Under the pieces are notes generated by a model. The model saw only the letters and a list, made by a program, of their open reading frames with translations. It was not told the DNA's origin and made no database searches. The position numbers and the translations under genes are program-made. Positions 1 through 11,207 of a stretch of DNA of 64,000 nucleotides are shown here, piece by piece. Origin of the DNA: Pseudosporangium ferrugineum. Lineage in GTDB: Bacteria > Actinomycetota > Actinomycetes > Mycobacteriales > Micromonosporaceae. Each line of letters starts with the position of its first letter. Within the stretch, counting starts at the first letter, position 1. The stretch spans positions 186,001 to 250,000 of the forward strand of contig NZ_PVZG01000006.1 in assembly GCF_003002065.1 (NCBI RefSeq). The letters are read 5' to 3'.

Positions 1-978
1 GCGATGGACACCTTCGGGCCGATCTCGGACAACGCGCAGGGCATCGCCGAGATGTCCGGCGACGTCGACGAGAAGGGCGCGCAGATCCTCACCGAGCTCG
101 ACGCGGTCGGCAACACCACCAAGGCGATCACCAAGGGCATCGCGATCGCCACGGCCGTCCTCGCCGCCACGGCGCTGTTCGGCTCGTACACGAACACGCT
201 GTCGACGTCGCTGGAGGACGCCGGCGTGAGCCCCGACCGGATCGGCACCGAGATCCTCGGCCTGCTCAACATCTCGAACCCGCGCAACCTGGTCGGCCTG
301 CTGATCGGCGCCGCGGTGGTCTTCCTCTTCTCCGGCCTGGCGATCAACGCCGTCTCCCGCTCGGCGGGCGCGGTCGTGATGGAGGTACGCCGCCAGTTCC
401 GCGAGTTCCCCGGCATCATGGACCGCACCCAGCGGCCCGAGTACGGCCGGGTGGTCGACATCTGCACCCGCGACGCGCAGCGTGAGCTGCTCACCCCGGG
501 TCTGCTGGCCATCATGGCCCCGATCGCGGTCGGCTTCGGCCTCGGTGCCGGCGCGCTGGCGGCGTACCTGGCCGGTGCGATCGGCGCGGGCACGCTGATG
601 GCGGTCTTCCTGGCCAACTCCGGTGGCGCCTGGGACAACGCCAAGAAGCTGGTCGAGGACGGCGCGTTCGGCGGCAAGGGCTCCGACGCCCACGCCGCGA
701 CGGTCATCGGCGACACGGTCGGTGACCCGTTCAAGGACACCGCCGGCCCGGCCATCAACCCGCTGCTCAAGGTGATGAACCTGGTCTCCCTGCTGATCGC
801 CCCGGCGGTCGTGGCCTGGAGCATCGGCACCGACGAGAACACCCCGCTGCGGGTCGGCATCGCCGTCGTGGCGGCGCTGATCATCGTGGCCGCGGTGGTC
901 TGGAGCAAGCGCAAGCCGATCTCGATGGGCGAGGACGCTCCGGCCACGGAGTCCGCCTCGACGCGCGTCGACGCCTGA
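1..978 (+). CDS. hppA: K+-independent H+-translocating pyrophosphatase, C-terminal part
   Basis: Membrane-bound pyrophosphatase that couples hydrolysis of pyrophosphate to proton export across the plasma membrane. Only the last 325 residues are inside the window; the gene is open at position 1 and the first ATG at 4 is internal. Visible family signatures are the FGPISDNAQGIAEMSG segment near the start and several hydrophobic helices. The GNTTKAITKG segment carries a lysine at the position that separates the K+-independent class (lysine) from the K+-dependent class (alanine). The protein ends in a short hydrophilic tail, and a strong hairpin follows the stop. Family assignment is secure; the ion-class call rests on this single diagnostic position. 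Confidence 0.95.
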   Translation, partial: AMDTFGPISDNAQGIAEMSGDVDEKGAQILTELDAVGNTTKAITKGIAIATAVLAATALFGSYTNTLSTSLEDAGVSPDRIGTEILGLLNISNPRNLVGLLIGAAVVFLFSGLAINAVSRSAGAVVMEVRRQFREFPGIMDRTQRPEYGRVVDICTRDAQRELLTPGLLAIMAPIAVGFGLGAGALAAYLAGAIGAGTLMAVFLANSGGAWDNAKKLVEDGAFGGKGSDAHAATVIGDTVGDPFKDTAGPAINPLLKVMNLVSLLIAPAVVAWSIGTDENTPLRVGIAVVAALIIVAAVVWSKRKPISMGEDAPATESASTRVDA

Positions 979-992
979 TCCGAAGTGGTCAG

Positions 993-1024
993 GGAGGGCA
1001 CCCGGCGCTCGCCGGGTGCCCTCC
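993..1024 (+). terminator. Hairpin terminator after hppA
   Basis: A perfect 14-base-pair stem (993-1006 with 1011-1024) with a four-base loop starts 15 bases after the hppA stop. There is no T-run, as is common for terminators of high-GC actinobacteria. Confidence 0.75.
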
Positions 1025-1052
1025 GCCGCTCGATGCCCGTACGCTGCAAACC

Positions 1053-1583
1053 ATGCGCACGGCCCGCACCATCCCCTTACTCATCGTCTGCTCGCTCGTC
1101 GTGACACTCGGTGCTTGTTCGAGCGGCCCGGCCCCCCGCGCCTGGGCCGCTTCCGTCTGCAAGGTCCTGGCGCCGTGGCGCACGGAGATCGGCACCCTCA
1201 CGACCCGCACCCAGCAGCAGATGACCGCCGCGACGACCCCCGCCCAGGCGAAGGAGAACCTGATGCGGCTGTTCGGCGGGGCGGAGTCGGCGAGCGAGAA
1301 GGCCCGCGCGGGGGTGCAGGGTGCCGGCGTACCCGACGTGGACGAGGGTAAGAAGGTGGCGGAGAGCTTCACCGCCTCGCTCAGCGCCATGCGCGACGCG
1401 TACGGCCGCGCCCGGACCGGCATCGAGGCGCTCACGACCAGCCCGTCGAAGGACTTCTACACCCGGGTCGGCACGGTCGTGGAGACGCTCAACACCGAGT
1501 ACAAGGCCAGCGAGCTCGACACCAGCAACCTCTCGTCGGTGGAGCTCAAGCAGGCGTTCGACGAAGCCCCGGAGTGCCGCTGA
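1053..1583 (+). CDS. Predicted secreted lipoprotein of unknown function
   Basis: This 176-residue protein begins with a positively charged segment and a hydrophobic core ending in a lipobox (LGAC, cysteine at about residue 22), so it should be exported and lipid-anchored outside the membrane. The mature part is mostly helical and soluble, with a second cysteine at the C-terminus; no enzyme motif is visible. The ATG at 1053 has no clear ribosome binding site, but a TACGCT -10-like hexamer at 1040-1045 lies just upstream, which fits a leaderless transcript. The stop lies 2 bases before the chosen start of the next gene, suggesting co-transcription with it. I do not recognise the family. Confidence 0.8.
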   Translation: MRTARTIPLLIVCSLVVTLGACSSGPAPRAWAASVCKVLAPWRTEIGTLTTRTQQQMTAATTPAQAKENLMRLFGGAESASEKARAGVQGAGVPDVDEGKKVAESFTASLSAMRDAYGRARTGIEALTTSPSKDFYTRVGTVVETLNTEYKASELDTSNLSSVELKQAFDEAPECR

Positions 1584-1585
1584 CC

Positions 1586-2365
1586 ATGGCCGAGCCCGGG
1601 TGGCCGCTGATTCCGCGCGAGGTGTTGCCCGCGCCGGTCCGGCCCGCCCGGCCCCGGCCCCGGCGGATCGCCGCGACGACCCCCGCCGGCCGGCAGCTGT
1701 CCGTCTTCGGCGTCGAGGCCGTCGACCCCTCGCTGGCCGACCTGGCCGGTCTGCTGGCGGGCCCCGGCCGGCTCGGCAGGATGGGCGGCACGGCCCGGGT
1801 TTCGGTACGCGTGGACGCGGCGTGGCGGGTGCACGTGCTGGTCCAGGAGCTGGTCAGTCGCGGTCTGGTGGTCAACTGGCACCCGGTCGCGGAGACGCCG
1901 CGCGAGGAGCCCGTGGTCGAGCTCACGTCGGTGCCGGTGGATCAGGAGACGGACGACGAGAGGCCGCCCGCCCCGGCTCCCGAGCCCGACGGCGCGGAAG
2001 GGGACCGCGAGCGTACGGTCGCCTTCGAGGTCAGGACCGCGTACAGCAGCCGGTTGAACGGTCTTGCCCGCACCTGGCCGCCGCCGGGCGGACGGCTCTT
2101 CCTCAACGGCCCGAGGCTGCGCCTGTGGGTGGCGGCGGCCGGAGCGCCCCACCCACAGGGGTACGCCCTCGGTCTGGATCCCGACGGGTCCCTTGACACG
2201 GCGGCGGACGAGGCATTGACGAGGGTCGGTCTCCCGGGCGTGATTCAGGCCGGTCCGGCGTACGTGATCGCAGGTCGCAGGCGTCTCGCCCGGCTCGCCG
2301 AACTCGTCGGCGAACGGCCCGCCGCGGCCCCCGGACGGCTGTGGCCGGGCGGCGCCGGTGCGTGA
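1586..2365 (+). CDS. Conserved hypothetical protein upstream of topA
   Basis: About 260 residues with no recognised domain. The N-terminal 35 residues are Pro/Arg-rich; the middle reads as a compact alpha/beta protein, followed by an acidic Pro-rich linker (around residues 115-145) and a second ordered part. No signal peptide or membrane helix is visible, so it is probably cytoplasmic. I chose ATG 1586 because it follows GGAG at 1571-1574; an in-frame GTG at 1574 overlapping the previous stop is possible and would add four residues. The position between a lipoprotein gene and topA gives no functional hint. Confidence 0.65.
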   Translation: MAEPGWPLIPREVLPAPVRPARPRPRRIAATTPAGRQLSVFGVEAVDPSLADLAGLLAGPGRLGRMGGTARVSVRVDAAWRVHVLVQELVSRGLVVNWHPVAETPREEPVVELTSVPVDQETDDERPPAPAPEPDGAEGDRERTVAFEVRTAYSSRLNGLARTWPPPGGRLFLNGPRLRLWVAAAGAPHPQGYALGLDPDGSLDTAADEALTRVGLPGVIQAGPAYVIAGRRRLARLAELVGERPAAAPGRLWPGGAGA

Positions 2366-2562
2366 TCTTCCGGGATTGTGTGCGACATGACGCCATGTTC
2401 CCGGTGTACGGTGTCGCCGTCGGACGCGTGCGGTGGCCGGGCCGTTACCATCCGACTTCTGTGTGCCCGGGGAATGTGAGCTCGTCCGGCGCGTTACGTT
2501 GAACGTCCGCGTGCCCGCCGTCCGCGACGGGCCGCCGAGTGAGTCTGAAGTTTGGGAGTGCC

Positions 2563-5370
<2,808 letters not shown>

Positions 5371-5385
5371 GCCTGTGGATGGGCC

Positions 5386-5394
5386 TGTGGATAA
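5386..5394 (-). other. Perfect DnaA-box nonamer between topA and the oxidase gene
   Basis: Reads TTATCCACA on the minus strand. A second copy matching seven of nine bases starts at 5374, twelve bases away. It sits in the 24-base gap between two convergent genes. A perfect consensus is seen; binding by DnaA is inferred. No DNA-unwinding element, dnaA or dnaN is nearby, so this is not the origin. Confidence 0.5.
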
Positions 5395-6708
5395 CTAGGG
5401 GCCGAGGACCCGGTCCAGGTAGGTGTTGGTGAAGAGGCGGTGCGGGTCGAGGGTGTTGCGGGCGGCCAGGAAGGCGTCGAATCTCGGGTACGCCGGGCGT
5501 AGCGAGTCCGCGTCGCGGTAGTGGAGTTTGCCCCAGTGGGGGCGGCCGCCGAGGGGTTCGCACAGGGCCTCGAAGGCGCGGAAGTACGGCTCGTGCGGCG
5601 AGGTCGCGTACTGGTGGACGGCCACGTAGGCGGATTCGCGGCCGTAGCCGTGGGAGAGCCACACGTCGTCCGGGGCCGTGAAGCGGACCTCCACCGGGAA
5701 CTGCACCCTGAACGGCAGGGCGGCGATGATGCCCGGCAGCGCCGCCATCACCTCGGGCAGGGCGGCGCGCGGGATCTCGTACTCCATCTCCACGAAACGC
5801 ACCCGGCGTGACGTGCAGAAGACCCGGTCCGAGCGGTCCGTGTACGCGCGCGCGGTCAGCGCGCGCGCCGAGATCGCGCTGATCGCCGGTACCGACGCCG
5901 GGATGCGGCGGCCCAGCCGGCACACGACCTCGAGCATCGTGTTGGAGAGGAAGTCGTCGTCCATCCAGGCCCGGAAGCGCGACAGCGGCCGGTCCGACGC
6001 CGCGACCCGGTTGTTGAGTTTCACCTGGGCGTGATCGGTGTACGGGTACCAGAAGAACTCGAGGTGCTCGTTGGCGGCGAGCTGCTCGTCGAGCCCGGCC
6101 AGCACCTCGGCGAGGGGGAGCGGGCGCTCGTCGGCGAGCAGCACGAACGCCGGTACGCAGCGCAGCGTCACCTCGGTCACGATGCCCAGGGCGCCGAGGC
6201 CGAGGCGGGCCGCCGGGAACAGCTCCGCCGCCGGGCCGAGGTGCAGGACTTCGCCCGTACCGGTGACCAGGGTCAGGCCGGCCACCAGGGAGGCCAGGGT
6301 GGAGTGATCGCGGGCGCTGCCGTGGGTGCCGGTGGCGATCGCGCCGGCGATCGTCTGCCGGTCGATGTCGCCCAGGCTGGGCAGGGCCAGCCCGTGCTCG
6401 GCCAGCAGGGCATTCACCCTGTAGAGGGGCATACCGGCCTGCACGGTGACCAGGTCGCCGACGACGGATACCGGTTCGGCCAGCCGGTGCAGTAGCATGC
6501 GGCGGTCGTCCGCCAGGGCGATGCCGGTGAACGAGTGTCCGCTGCCGACCACCTTGATCCGGTGCCCGGCCGTGGCGGCTTCCTTGACGGAGGCGGCGAC
6601 CTCGTCGACAGTGCGAGGGGTGAGAACGTCGGCGGCGACGGCCTGGTGATTGCCGCCCCAGTTCCGCCAGCGACGTGACGTTACGGGCAGCGAGTTGTCA
6701 CTGGTCAT
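5395..6708 (-). CDS. FAD-linked sugar-1,4-lactone oxidase (D-arabinono/L-gulono-lactone oxidase family)
   Basis: Predicted to oxidise an aldonolactone or a related polyol with O2, using covalently bound FAD. The 437-residue protein has an N-terminal PCMH-type FAD-binding domain with the GSGHSFT motif, whose histidine (about residue 58) is the usual covalent flavin attachment site, and a C-terminal ALO domain ending with the conserved PHWGK segment. No signal peptide is seen. ATG 6708 was chosen because homology begins just after it; the frame stays open far upstream but that part has no FAD-domain character. It is divergent from the TetR gene at 6868, and a tandem repeat in front of it looks like the regulator's target. 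The exact substrate cannot be read from the sequence. Confidence 0.85.
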   Translation of the reverse strand: MTSDNSLPVTSRRWRNWGGNHQAVAADVLTPRTVDEVAASVKEAATAGHRIKVVGSGHSFTGIALADDRRMLLHRLAEPVSVVGDLVTVQAGMPLYRVNALLAEHGLALPSLGDIDRQTIAGAIATGTHGSARDHSTLASLVAGLTLVTGTGEVLHLGPAAELFPAARLGLGALGIVTEVTLRCVPAFVLLADERPLPLAEVLAGLDEQLAANEHLEFFWYPYTDHAQVKLNNRVAASDRPLSRFRAWMDDDFLSNTMLEVVCRLGRRIPASVPAISAISARALTARAYTDRSDRVFCTSRRVRFVEMEYEIPRAALPEVMAALPGIIAALPFRVQFPVEVRFTAPDDVWLSHGYGRESAYVAVHQYATSPHEPYFRAFEALCEPLGGRPHWGKLHYRDADSLRPAYPRFDAFLAARNTLDPHRLFTNTYLDRVLGP

Positions 6709-6728
6709 GTCGGTCTTGTCCTTCCGGC

Positions 6729-6772
6729 GAGCGGACAGTCGCACAAAACCGAGCGGACAGTCGCACAAAACC
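6729..6772. promoter_or_regulatory. Tandem 22-bp direct repeat, candidate TetR operator
   Basis: Two perfect, adjacent copies of a 22-base unit (6729-6750 and 6751-6772) lie in the 159-base divergent gap between the lactone-oxidase gene and the TetR gene. Each unit contains the short palindrome GACAGTC, and the 22-base period places both on about the same face of the helix. Operator function is inferred from position and spacing. Confidence 0.55.
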
Positions 6773-6867
6773 GCGGATAGCGCACGCCCACCGCGTCCCG
6801 TCGATGCGCCTCGCTCGTTGATCCGAGTAACGTTCCGATTATCACTGCTGAGAGGGAGTGGCGACGC

Positions 6868-7500
6868 GTGTCGACACCAACCGTCACCACCGGACCGCTG
6901 CGGCGGGTTCCGGTGCAGGGCAGAAGCGTTGCCCGGGTCCAGCGCATGCTCGACGCCTGCGCGGAGCTGGTGGACGAGGTCGGGTACGAGGGCCTGACCA
7001 CCACCCTGCTCGCCGAGCGGGCCGAGGTCGCCATCGGCTCGGTGTACCAGTTCTTCCCGGACAAGCGGGCCATCGTCCAGGCGCTCGCCATGCGCAACAT
7101 GGACGCGTATCTGCAGAGTCTGTCCGCGCGCTTCGCCAACGAGACGTTCGCCCACTGGTGGGACGGCGTCGACGCGGCGATCGACGCGTACATCCACATG
7201 CACCGGAGCGTGCCGGGTTTCCGGACGCTGCACTTCGGGGACGTGGTGGACCTGCACCTGCTCGACGCCGAGCGGGACAACAACGCGGTCATCGCCGACC
7301 GGCTGGCCGAGCTGCTGGTCGAGCAGTTCCAGCTGATCGACCGGGGCCGGCTTCGGTTCGCGCTGCTGATCGCGGTGGAGGCGGCGGACGCCCTGATCAA
7401 GCTCGCCTTCCGGCGCGTCGTGACCGGCGACGACGCGGTGCTCATCGAGGCGAAGGCGCTGATCCGCGAATACCTGCACCGCCACGTCCCGGCCTCGTAG
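6868..7500 (+). CDS. TetR-family transcriptional regulator
   Basis: A 210-residue repressor-type protein. The N-terminal helix-turn-helix spans about residues 25-75, with the typical VAIGSVYQFFPDK recognition-helix and following segment; the rest is the helical ligand-binding and dimer domain. The GTG start at 6868 is preceded by AGGGAG at 6852-6857. It is divergent from the lactone oxidase and ends one base before the convergent PLP enzyme. It most likely controls the oxidase and perhaps itself through the tandem repeat at 6729-6772. The ligand is unknown. Confidence 0.9.
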   Translation: MSTPTVTTGPLRRVPVQGRSVARVQRMLDACAELVDEVGYEGLTTTLLAERAEVAIGSVYQFFPDKRAIVQALAMRNMDAYLQSLSARFANETFAHWWDGVDAAIDAYIHMHRSVPGFRTLHFGDVVDLHLLDAERDNNAVIADRLAELLVEQFQLIDRGRLRFALLIAVEAADALIKLAFRRVVTGDDAVLIEAKALIREYLHRHVPAS

Positions 7501-7501
7501 G

Positions 7502-8707
7502 TCAACCGAGGAACGCATACCCCTCTCCCCGGTACGTCGGGGCCGGCGCCGCGGTGTCGCCGTCGACGAGGTGCACCTCGTTGACGTGCTCGCACAGCTC
7601 GCCGGCCTTGGCGTGACGAAACCACACCCGGTCCCCGGTCCGTAACCCCTCGGCCGCCGCGCCGATCAGCGGCGTCTGCACCTCTCCCGCGCCCTCGTCG
7701 GCGCGCAGGCGCAGGCCGGCGGGCAGGTACGGCACCGGCAGCCGGGCCTTCTCCGCCGGCCCGGAGGCGATCCAGCCGCCGCCGAGCACCGTGGCGATCC
7801 GCGGTGCGGGCCGGCGCACCACCGACAGCGCGAAGAATGCCGCAGGCTCGGGCCGCCACGCCCGGTACGCGTCGAACAGCGTGGGCCCGTACAGCCCCGA
7901 CCCGGCGGTGACCTCGGTGACGGACGGGTCCGCGGCGGTCGCCTCGACGCTGCCGGTGCCGCCGCCGTTGACGTACTCCAGTTCCGCGTGTTCCCGGACC
8001 GCCCGGACCGCGGCCGTCCGCCGGTGCACGAGTTCGCGCAGCGAGCGGCGTTGCATCGCGCGGATCGCCCGCCCGCGCAGGGCCTGGCCGGGCGGGGCGT
8101 CGCCGAGGCCGGCGATGTGCGCCTCGTACGCCATCATCGCGACCAGCCGGAAGCCGGGCCGGGCGACCAGGCGGCGGGCGAGCGCTCCGGCCTGCGCCGC
8201 GGAATGCACGGGCGAGCGGCGTACGCCCACGTGCAACGGTCCGGCGGGCCGCCACGCCGCGTCGAGTTCCAGGCAGATCCGCACCTCGGGGCGGCGGCCG
8301 GCCGGTGTGACCGCGTCGACGACGTCGAGGTGCTCCGTGCTGTCGGCCATGAGCGTGATGGCCGCCGCGAGGTCCGGGTCGGCGGTCAATTCGGCGATCG
8401 CGGCCCGGTCCACTGTCGGGTACGCGACCAGCACGTCGCCGGTCGTCCCGCTCCGGACCAGCCAGATCGCCTCCGGCAGGGTGTACGCCATCACCCCGGA
8501 CCAGCCCGGGCGTCGGAGTACCCGGTCGAGCAGGGCGCGTACCCGTACGGATTTGGTGGCGACCCTGATGGGTTTGCCCGCCGCGCGAGCGCTCAGGGCA
8601 GCGGCGTTGGCGTCGAACGCGGCGAGGTCCACGACGGCCACGGGCGTCTCGAGGTGCGCGGTGGCCCGGTCCAGGCGGGTCCGCAGGGCGCTGTTTTCGG
8701 CCGTCAC
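7502..8707 (-). CDS. PLP-dependent amino acid deaminase/aldolase, alanine-racemase fold
   Basis: A 401-residue fold-type III PLP enzyme of the group that includes D-threonine aldolase and D-serine deaminase-like proteins. The TPVAVVDLAAFDAN start leads into the beta strand with the candidate PLP lysine (RVATKS, Lys about residue 52); a D-threonine-aldolase-like C-terminal domain follows, with a possible metal-binding His near WFRHAKAGELCEH. Start is GTG 8707. The pair with a sugar-lactone oxidase recurs in actinobacteria as far as I recall, and here the two genes flank a TetR gene, so joint regulation is plausible. Substrate is unknown. Confidence 0.8.
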   Translation of the reverse strand: MTAENSALRTRLDRATAHLETPVAVVDLAAFDANAAALSARAAGKPIRVATKSVRVRALLDRVLRRPGWSGVMAYTLPEAIWLVRSGTTGDVLVAYPTVDRAAIAELTADPDLAAAITLMADSTEHLDVVDAVTPAGRRPEVRICLELDAAWRPAGPLHVGVRRSPVHSAAQAGALARRLVARPGFRLVAMMAYEAHIAGLGDAPPGQALRGRAIRAMQRRSLRELVHRRTAAVRAVREHAELEYVNGGGTGSVEATAADPSVTEVTAGSGLYGPTLFDAYRAWRPEPAAFFALSVVRRPAPRIATVLGGGWIASGPAEKARLPVPYLPAGLRLRADEGAGEVQTPLIGAAAEGLRTGDRVWFRHAKAGELCEHVNEVHLVDGDTAAPAPTYRGEGYAFLG

Positions 8708-8881
8708 GACAGCAACTTAACCGCTGGACGGGCAATGCGAAACACATTCATCTTCATCCCACCCGTACGAGCGCACCCACGGTGAGCTGCAGCCGCCCGT
8801 TAGAGTGCTTCCGGCAGTGACGACCGGGAGGTAAGGGCCATCGACACCGAAACGAGCTCGGCACGCAAGGACGCCGCACCC

Positions 8882-11188
8882 GTGGACCTCTCCGGGATGG
8901 CCGCGCTGCGTTCCGTGCTGCGGATCCGCCCGTTCCGGCGGCTCTGGCTCGTGCTCAGCGTGGCCTCGTTCGGCGACTGGATCGGCACCCTCGCGACCGC
9001 CCTCTTCGCCTCCCAGCAGGTCGAGGGCGCGGTCGGGCAGAGCACGGCGTTCAGCAGCACGATCGCCGTACGCCTCCTGCCCAGCCTGCTGCTCGGGCCG
9101 CTCGCCGGGGTGATGGCCGACCGGTTCGACCGGCGCTACACGATGGTCATCTGCGACATCCTCCGGTTCGTCGTGTACGGCTCGATCCCGGTCGTCGCCC
9201 TGATCAGCGACTCCGGCGGCCTCACGGTCTCCTGGGCGGTCATCGCCACCTTCATCGGCGAGGCGATCACCCTCATGTGGATCCCGGCGAAGGAGGCCGC
9301 GGTCCCCAACCTGATTCCCAAGGCCCGGCTCGAGGTCTCGAACCAGCTCACGCTGATCACGACGTACGGAATCACCCCGATCCTGGCCGCCCTCGCCCTC
9401 GCCGCCCTCGACGGCGTGGTCCGCGGCCCGATCGGCGGGCTGCCCGACTGGGCCGAACCGGTCCAGATCGCCCTCTACATCAACGCCCTCTCCCGCGCCG
9501 CCACGGCCGCGGTGGTCTTCTTCGGCATCAAGGAGATCAGTCAGGGCCGCCGCGAGCGCCAGGAGAAGAACGCCGAGCAGAGCATGTCCCGGCAGTTCGT
9601 CGAGGGCTGGAAGTACATCGGCGGCACCCCGTTCGTGCGCGGCCTGGTCCTCGGCATCTTCGGCGCGTTCGCCGGCGCCGGCATCGTCATCGGCACCGCC
9701 CGTTTCTTCACCGCCTCGCTCGGCGCCGGCGACGCGGCGTTCTCGCTGCTCTTCGCGACCCTGTTCATCGGTCTCGCGCTCGGCATCGGTCTCGGCCCGA
9801 TGATCGTCAAGGAGCTGTCCCGGCGCCGCTGGTTCGGCATGAGCATCGTGCTGGCCAGCGGCTCGGTGGCGTTCCTGTCGGTCGCGTTCCACCTGTCCAT
9901 GGCCCTGTTCGGCGCGCTCTTCGTCGGCGCCGGCGCCGGCATGGCGTTCCTCGCCGGCGTCACCCTGCTCGGCGGCCAGGTCGGCGACGAGGTCCGCGGC
10001 CGCGTCTTCGCCGTGGTGCAGATCGGCGCCCGGCTGGTCCTGCTCCTCGCCATCTCGCTGGCGGGCGTCCTGGTCGGTCTCGGCAGCTCGCGTACGGTCA
10101 AAGCCGGCTCCCTGTCGATCGACATCTCGTCGACGCGCGTGCTTCTGCTGGTCGCCGGGGTCATCGGGGTCTGGACGGGCATCAGCGCCTTCCGCCAGAT
10201 GGACGACAAGCACGGTGTGCCGGTCCTCGCCGACCTCTGGGGCGCGATCCGGGGGCGGCCGCTGTCGCCGGCGGAGCCGTTCGCGCGTACGGGAATCTTC
10301 GTGGTCTTCGAAGGCGGCGAGGGCGCCGGAAAGTCGACGCAGGTCACCCGCCTCTCCGAGCACCTGCGCGCGGCCGGTCAGGACGTCGTCGTGACCCGCG
10401 AGCCCGGCGCGACCGACGTCGGCGCGCGCATCCGCAGCCTGGTCCTCTCGCACGGCGCGGGCGCCGACACGCCGTCGCCGCGCGCGGAGGCCCTGCTCTA
10501 CGCGGCGGACCGGGCCCACCACGTCGCGACCGTCGTCCGCCCGGCCCTGGAGCGGGGCGCGGTCGTGATCAGCGATCGGTACGTGGACTCGTCGCTGGCC
10601 TACCAGGGCGCCGGCCGTACCCTCCCGGTCCAGGAGATCTCCTGGCTGTCGTCCTGGGCGACCGGCGGCCTCAAGCCCGACCTGGTGGTCCTCCTCGACG
10701 TGGATCCCGTGGTGGGCCTGAGCCGGGTCGACAGCCGTGGCCTGGGCCCGGACCGGCTGGAGAGCGAATCCCGCTCCTTTCACGAGCGCGTCCGGTACGC
10801 CTTCCTCGACCTCGCCTCCGCCGACCCGAAGCGCTACCTGGTGCTGGACGCCGCCCGCCCGGCCGAGGAGATCGCGGAGGTGGTCGCGGCGCGGCTCACC
10901 GTGCTGCTGGCCGAGGGGGACGACAACCACCCGGACCCGGCGTCCACGGATCTGCCGCCGGGCCCCGACCTGACCGCCCCCGACCTTGCTCCCACCGTGG
11001 TGGTGCCGACCGAGACCCAGGTCCTGCCCTCCTCTTCCTCCGCCGAGGCCACGCAGGTCATCTCCTCGGCCGAGGCCACGCAGGTGATTTCCTCGGCTGA
11101 GGCGACGCAGGTGATTTCCTCGGCTGAGGCGACGCAGGTGGTGTCCGACGCCGGATCGGGGGACGACGGGGTGGGCGACCGCCGATGA
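8882..11188 (+). CDS. tmk: MFS transporter fused to thymidylate kinase (dTMP kinase)
   Basis: Residues 1 to about 440 form a 12-helix MFS transporter resembling the MFS_3/enterobactin-exporter type. From about residue 471 a full thymidylate kinase follows, with P-loop GEGAGKST, the DRYVDSSLAYQG nucleotide/DR motif and a LID region; it makes dTDP for DNA synthesis. The last ~85 residues are a disordered tail with four nine-residue EATQV repeats. The fusion puts the kinase on the cytoplasmic face of the membrane. GTG 8882 is the first conventional start, but the reading frame continues to 8804, and an ATC at 8840 sits eight bases after a strong GGGAGG, so the true N-terminus may be 14 residues longer. 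holB follows after 19 bases. Confidence 0.93.
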   Translation: MDLSGMAALRSVLRIRPFRRLWLVLSVASFGDWIGTLATALFASQQVEGAVGQSTAFSSTIAVRLLPSLLLGPLAGVMADRFDRRYTMVICDILRFVVYGSIPVVALISDSGGLTVSWAVIATFIGEAITLMWIPAKEAAVPNLIPKARLEVSNQLTLITTYGITPILAALALAALDGVVRGPIGGLPDWAEPVQIALYINALSRAATAAVVFFGIKEISQGRRERQEKNAEQSMSRQFVEGWKYIGGTPFVRGLVLGIFGAFAGAGIVIGTARFFTASLGAGDAAFSLLFATLFIGLALGIGLGPMIVKELSRRRWFGMSIVLASGSVAFLSVAFHLSMALFGALFVGAGAGMAFLAGVTLLGGQVGDEVRGRVFAVVQIGARLVLLLAISLAGVLVGLGSSRTVKAGSLSIDISSTRVLLLVAGVIGVWTGISAFRQMDDKHGVPVLADLWGAIRGRPLSPAEPFARTGIFVVFEGGEGAGKSTQVTRLSEHLRAAGQDVVVTREPGATDVGARIRSLVLSHGAGADTPSPRAEALLYAADRAHHVATVVRPALERGAVVISDRYVDSSLAYQGAGRTLPVQEISWLSSWATGGLKPDLVVLLDVDPVVGLSRVDSRGLGPDRLESESRSFHERVRYAFLDLASADPKRYLVLDAARPAEEIAEVVAARLTVLLAEGDDNHPDPASTDLPPGPDLTAPDLAPTVVVPTETQVLPSSSSAEATQVISSAEATQVISSAEATQVISSAEATQVVSDAGSGDDGVGDRR
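11042..11149 (+). repeat. 27-bp in-frame tandem repeat, four units
   Basis: Four 27-base units encode the nine-residue A-E-A-T-Q-V-I/V-S-S repeats at the C-terminal end of the MFS-thymidylate kinase fusion. The last unit is diverged. The region is serine/threonine rich and probably disordered. Confidence 0.85.
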
Positions 11189-11207
11189 GCGAGCGAGAAT
11201 CGACGCC

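Noticed and set aside
1321-2196. Alternative-frame reading frame across the lipoprotein and following gene
   Set aside because: Arg/Pro-rich translation; the lipoprotein and the gene at 1586 occupy the frames with normal third-position GC bias.
5374-5394. Replication origin, suggested by DnaA boxes
   Set aside because: Only two boxes, no AT-rich unwinding region and no dnaA, dnaN or gyrase genes nearby.
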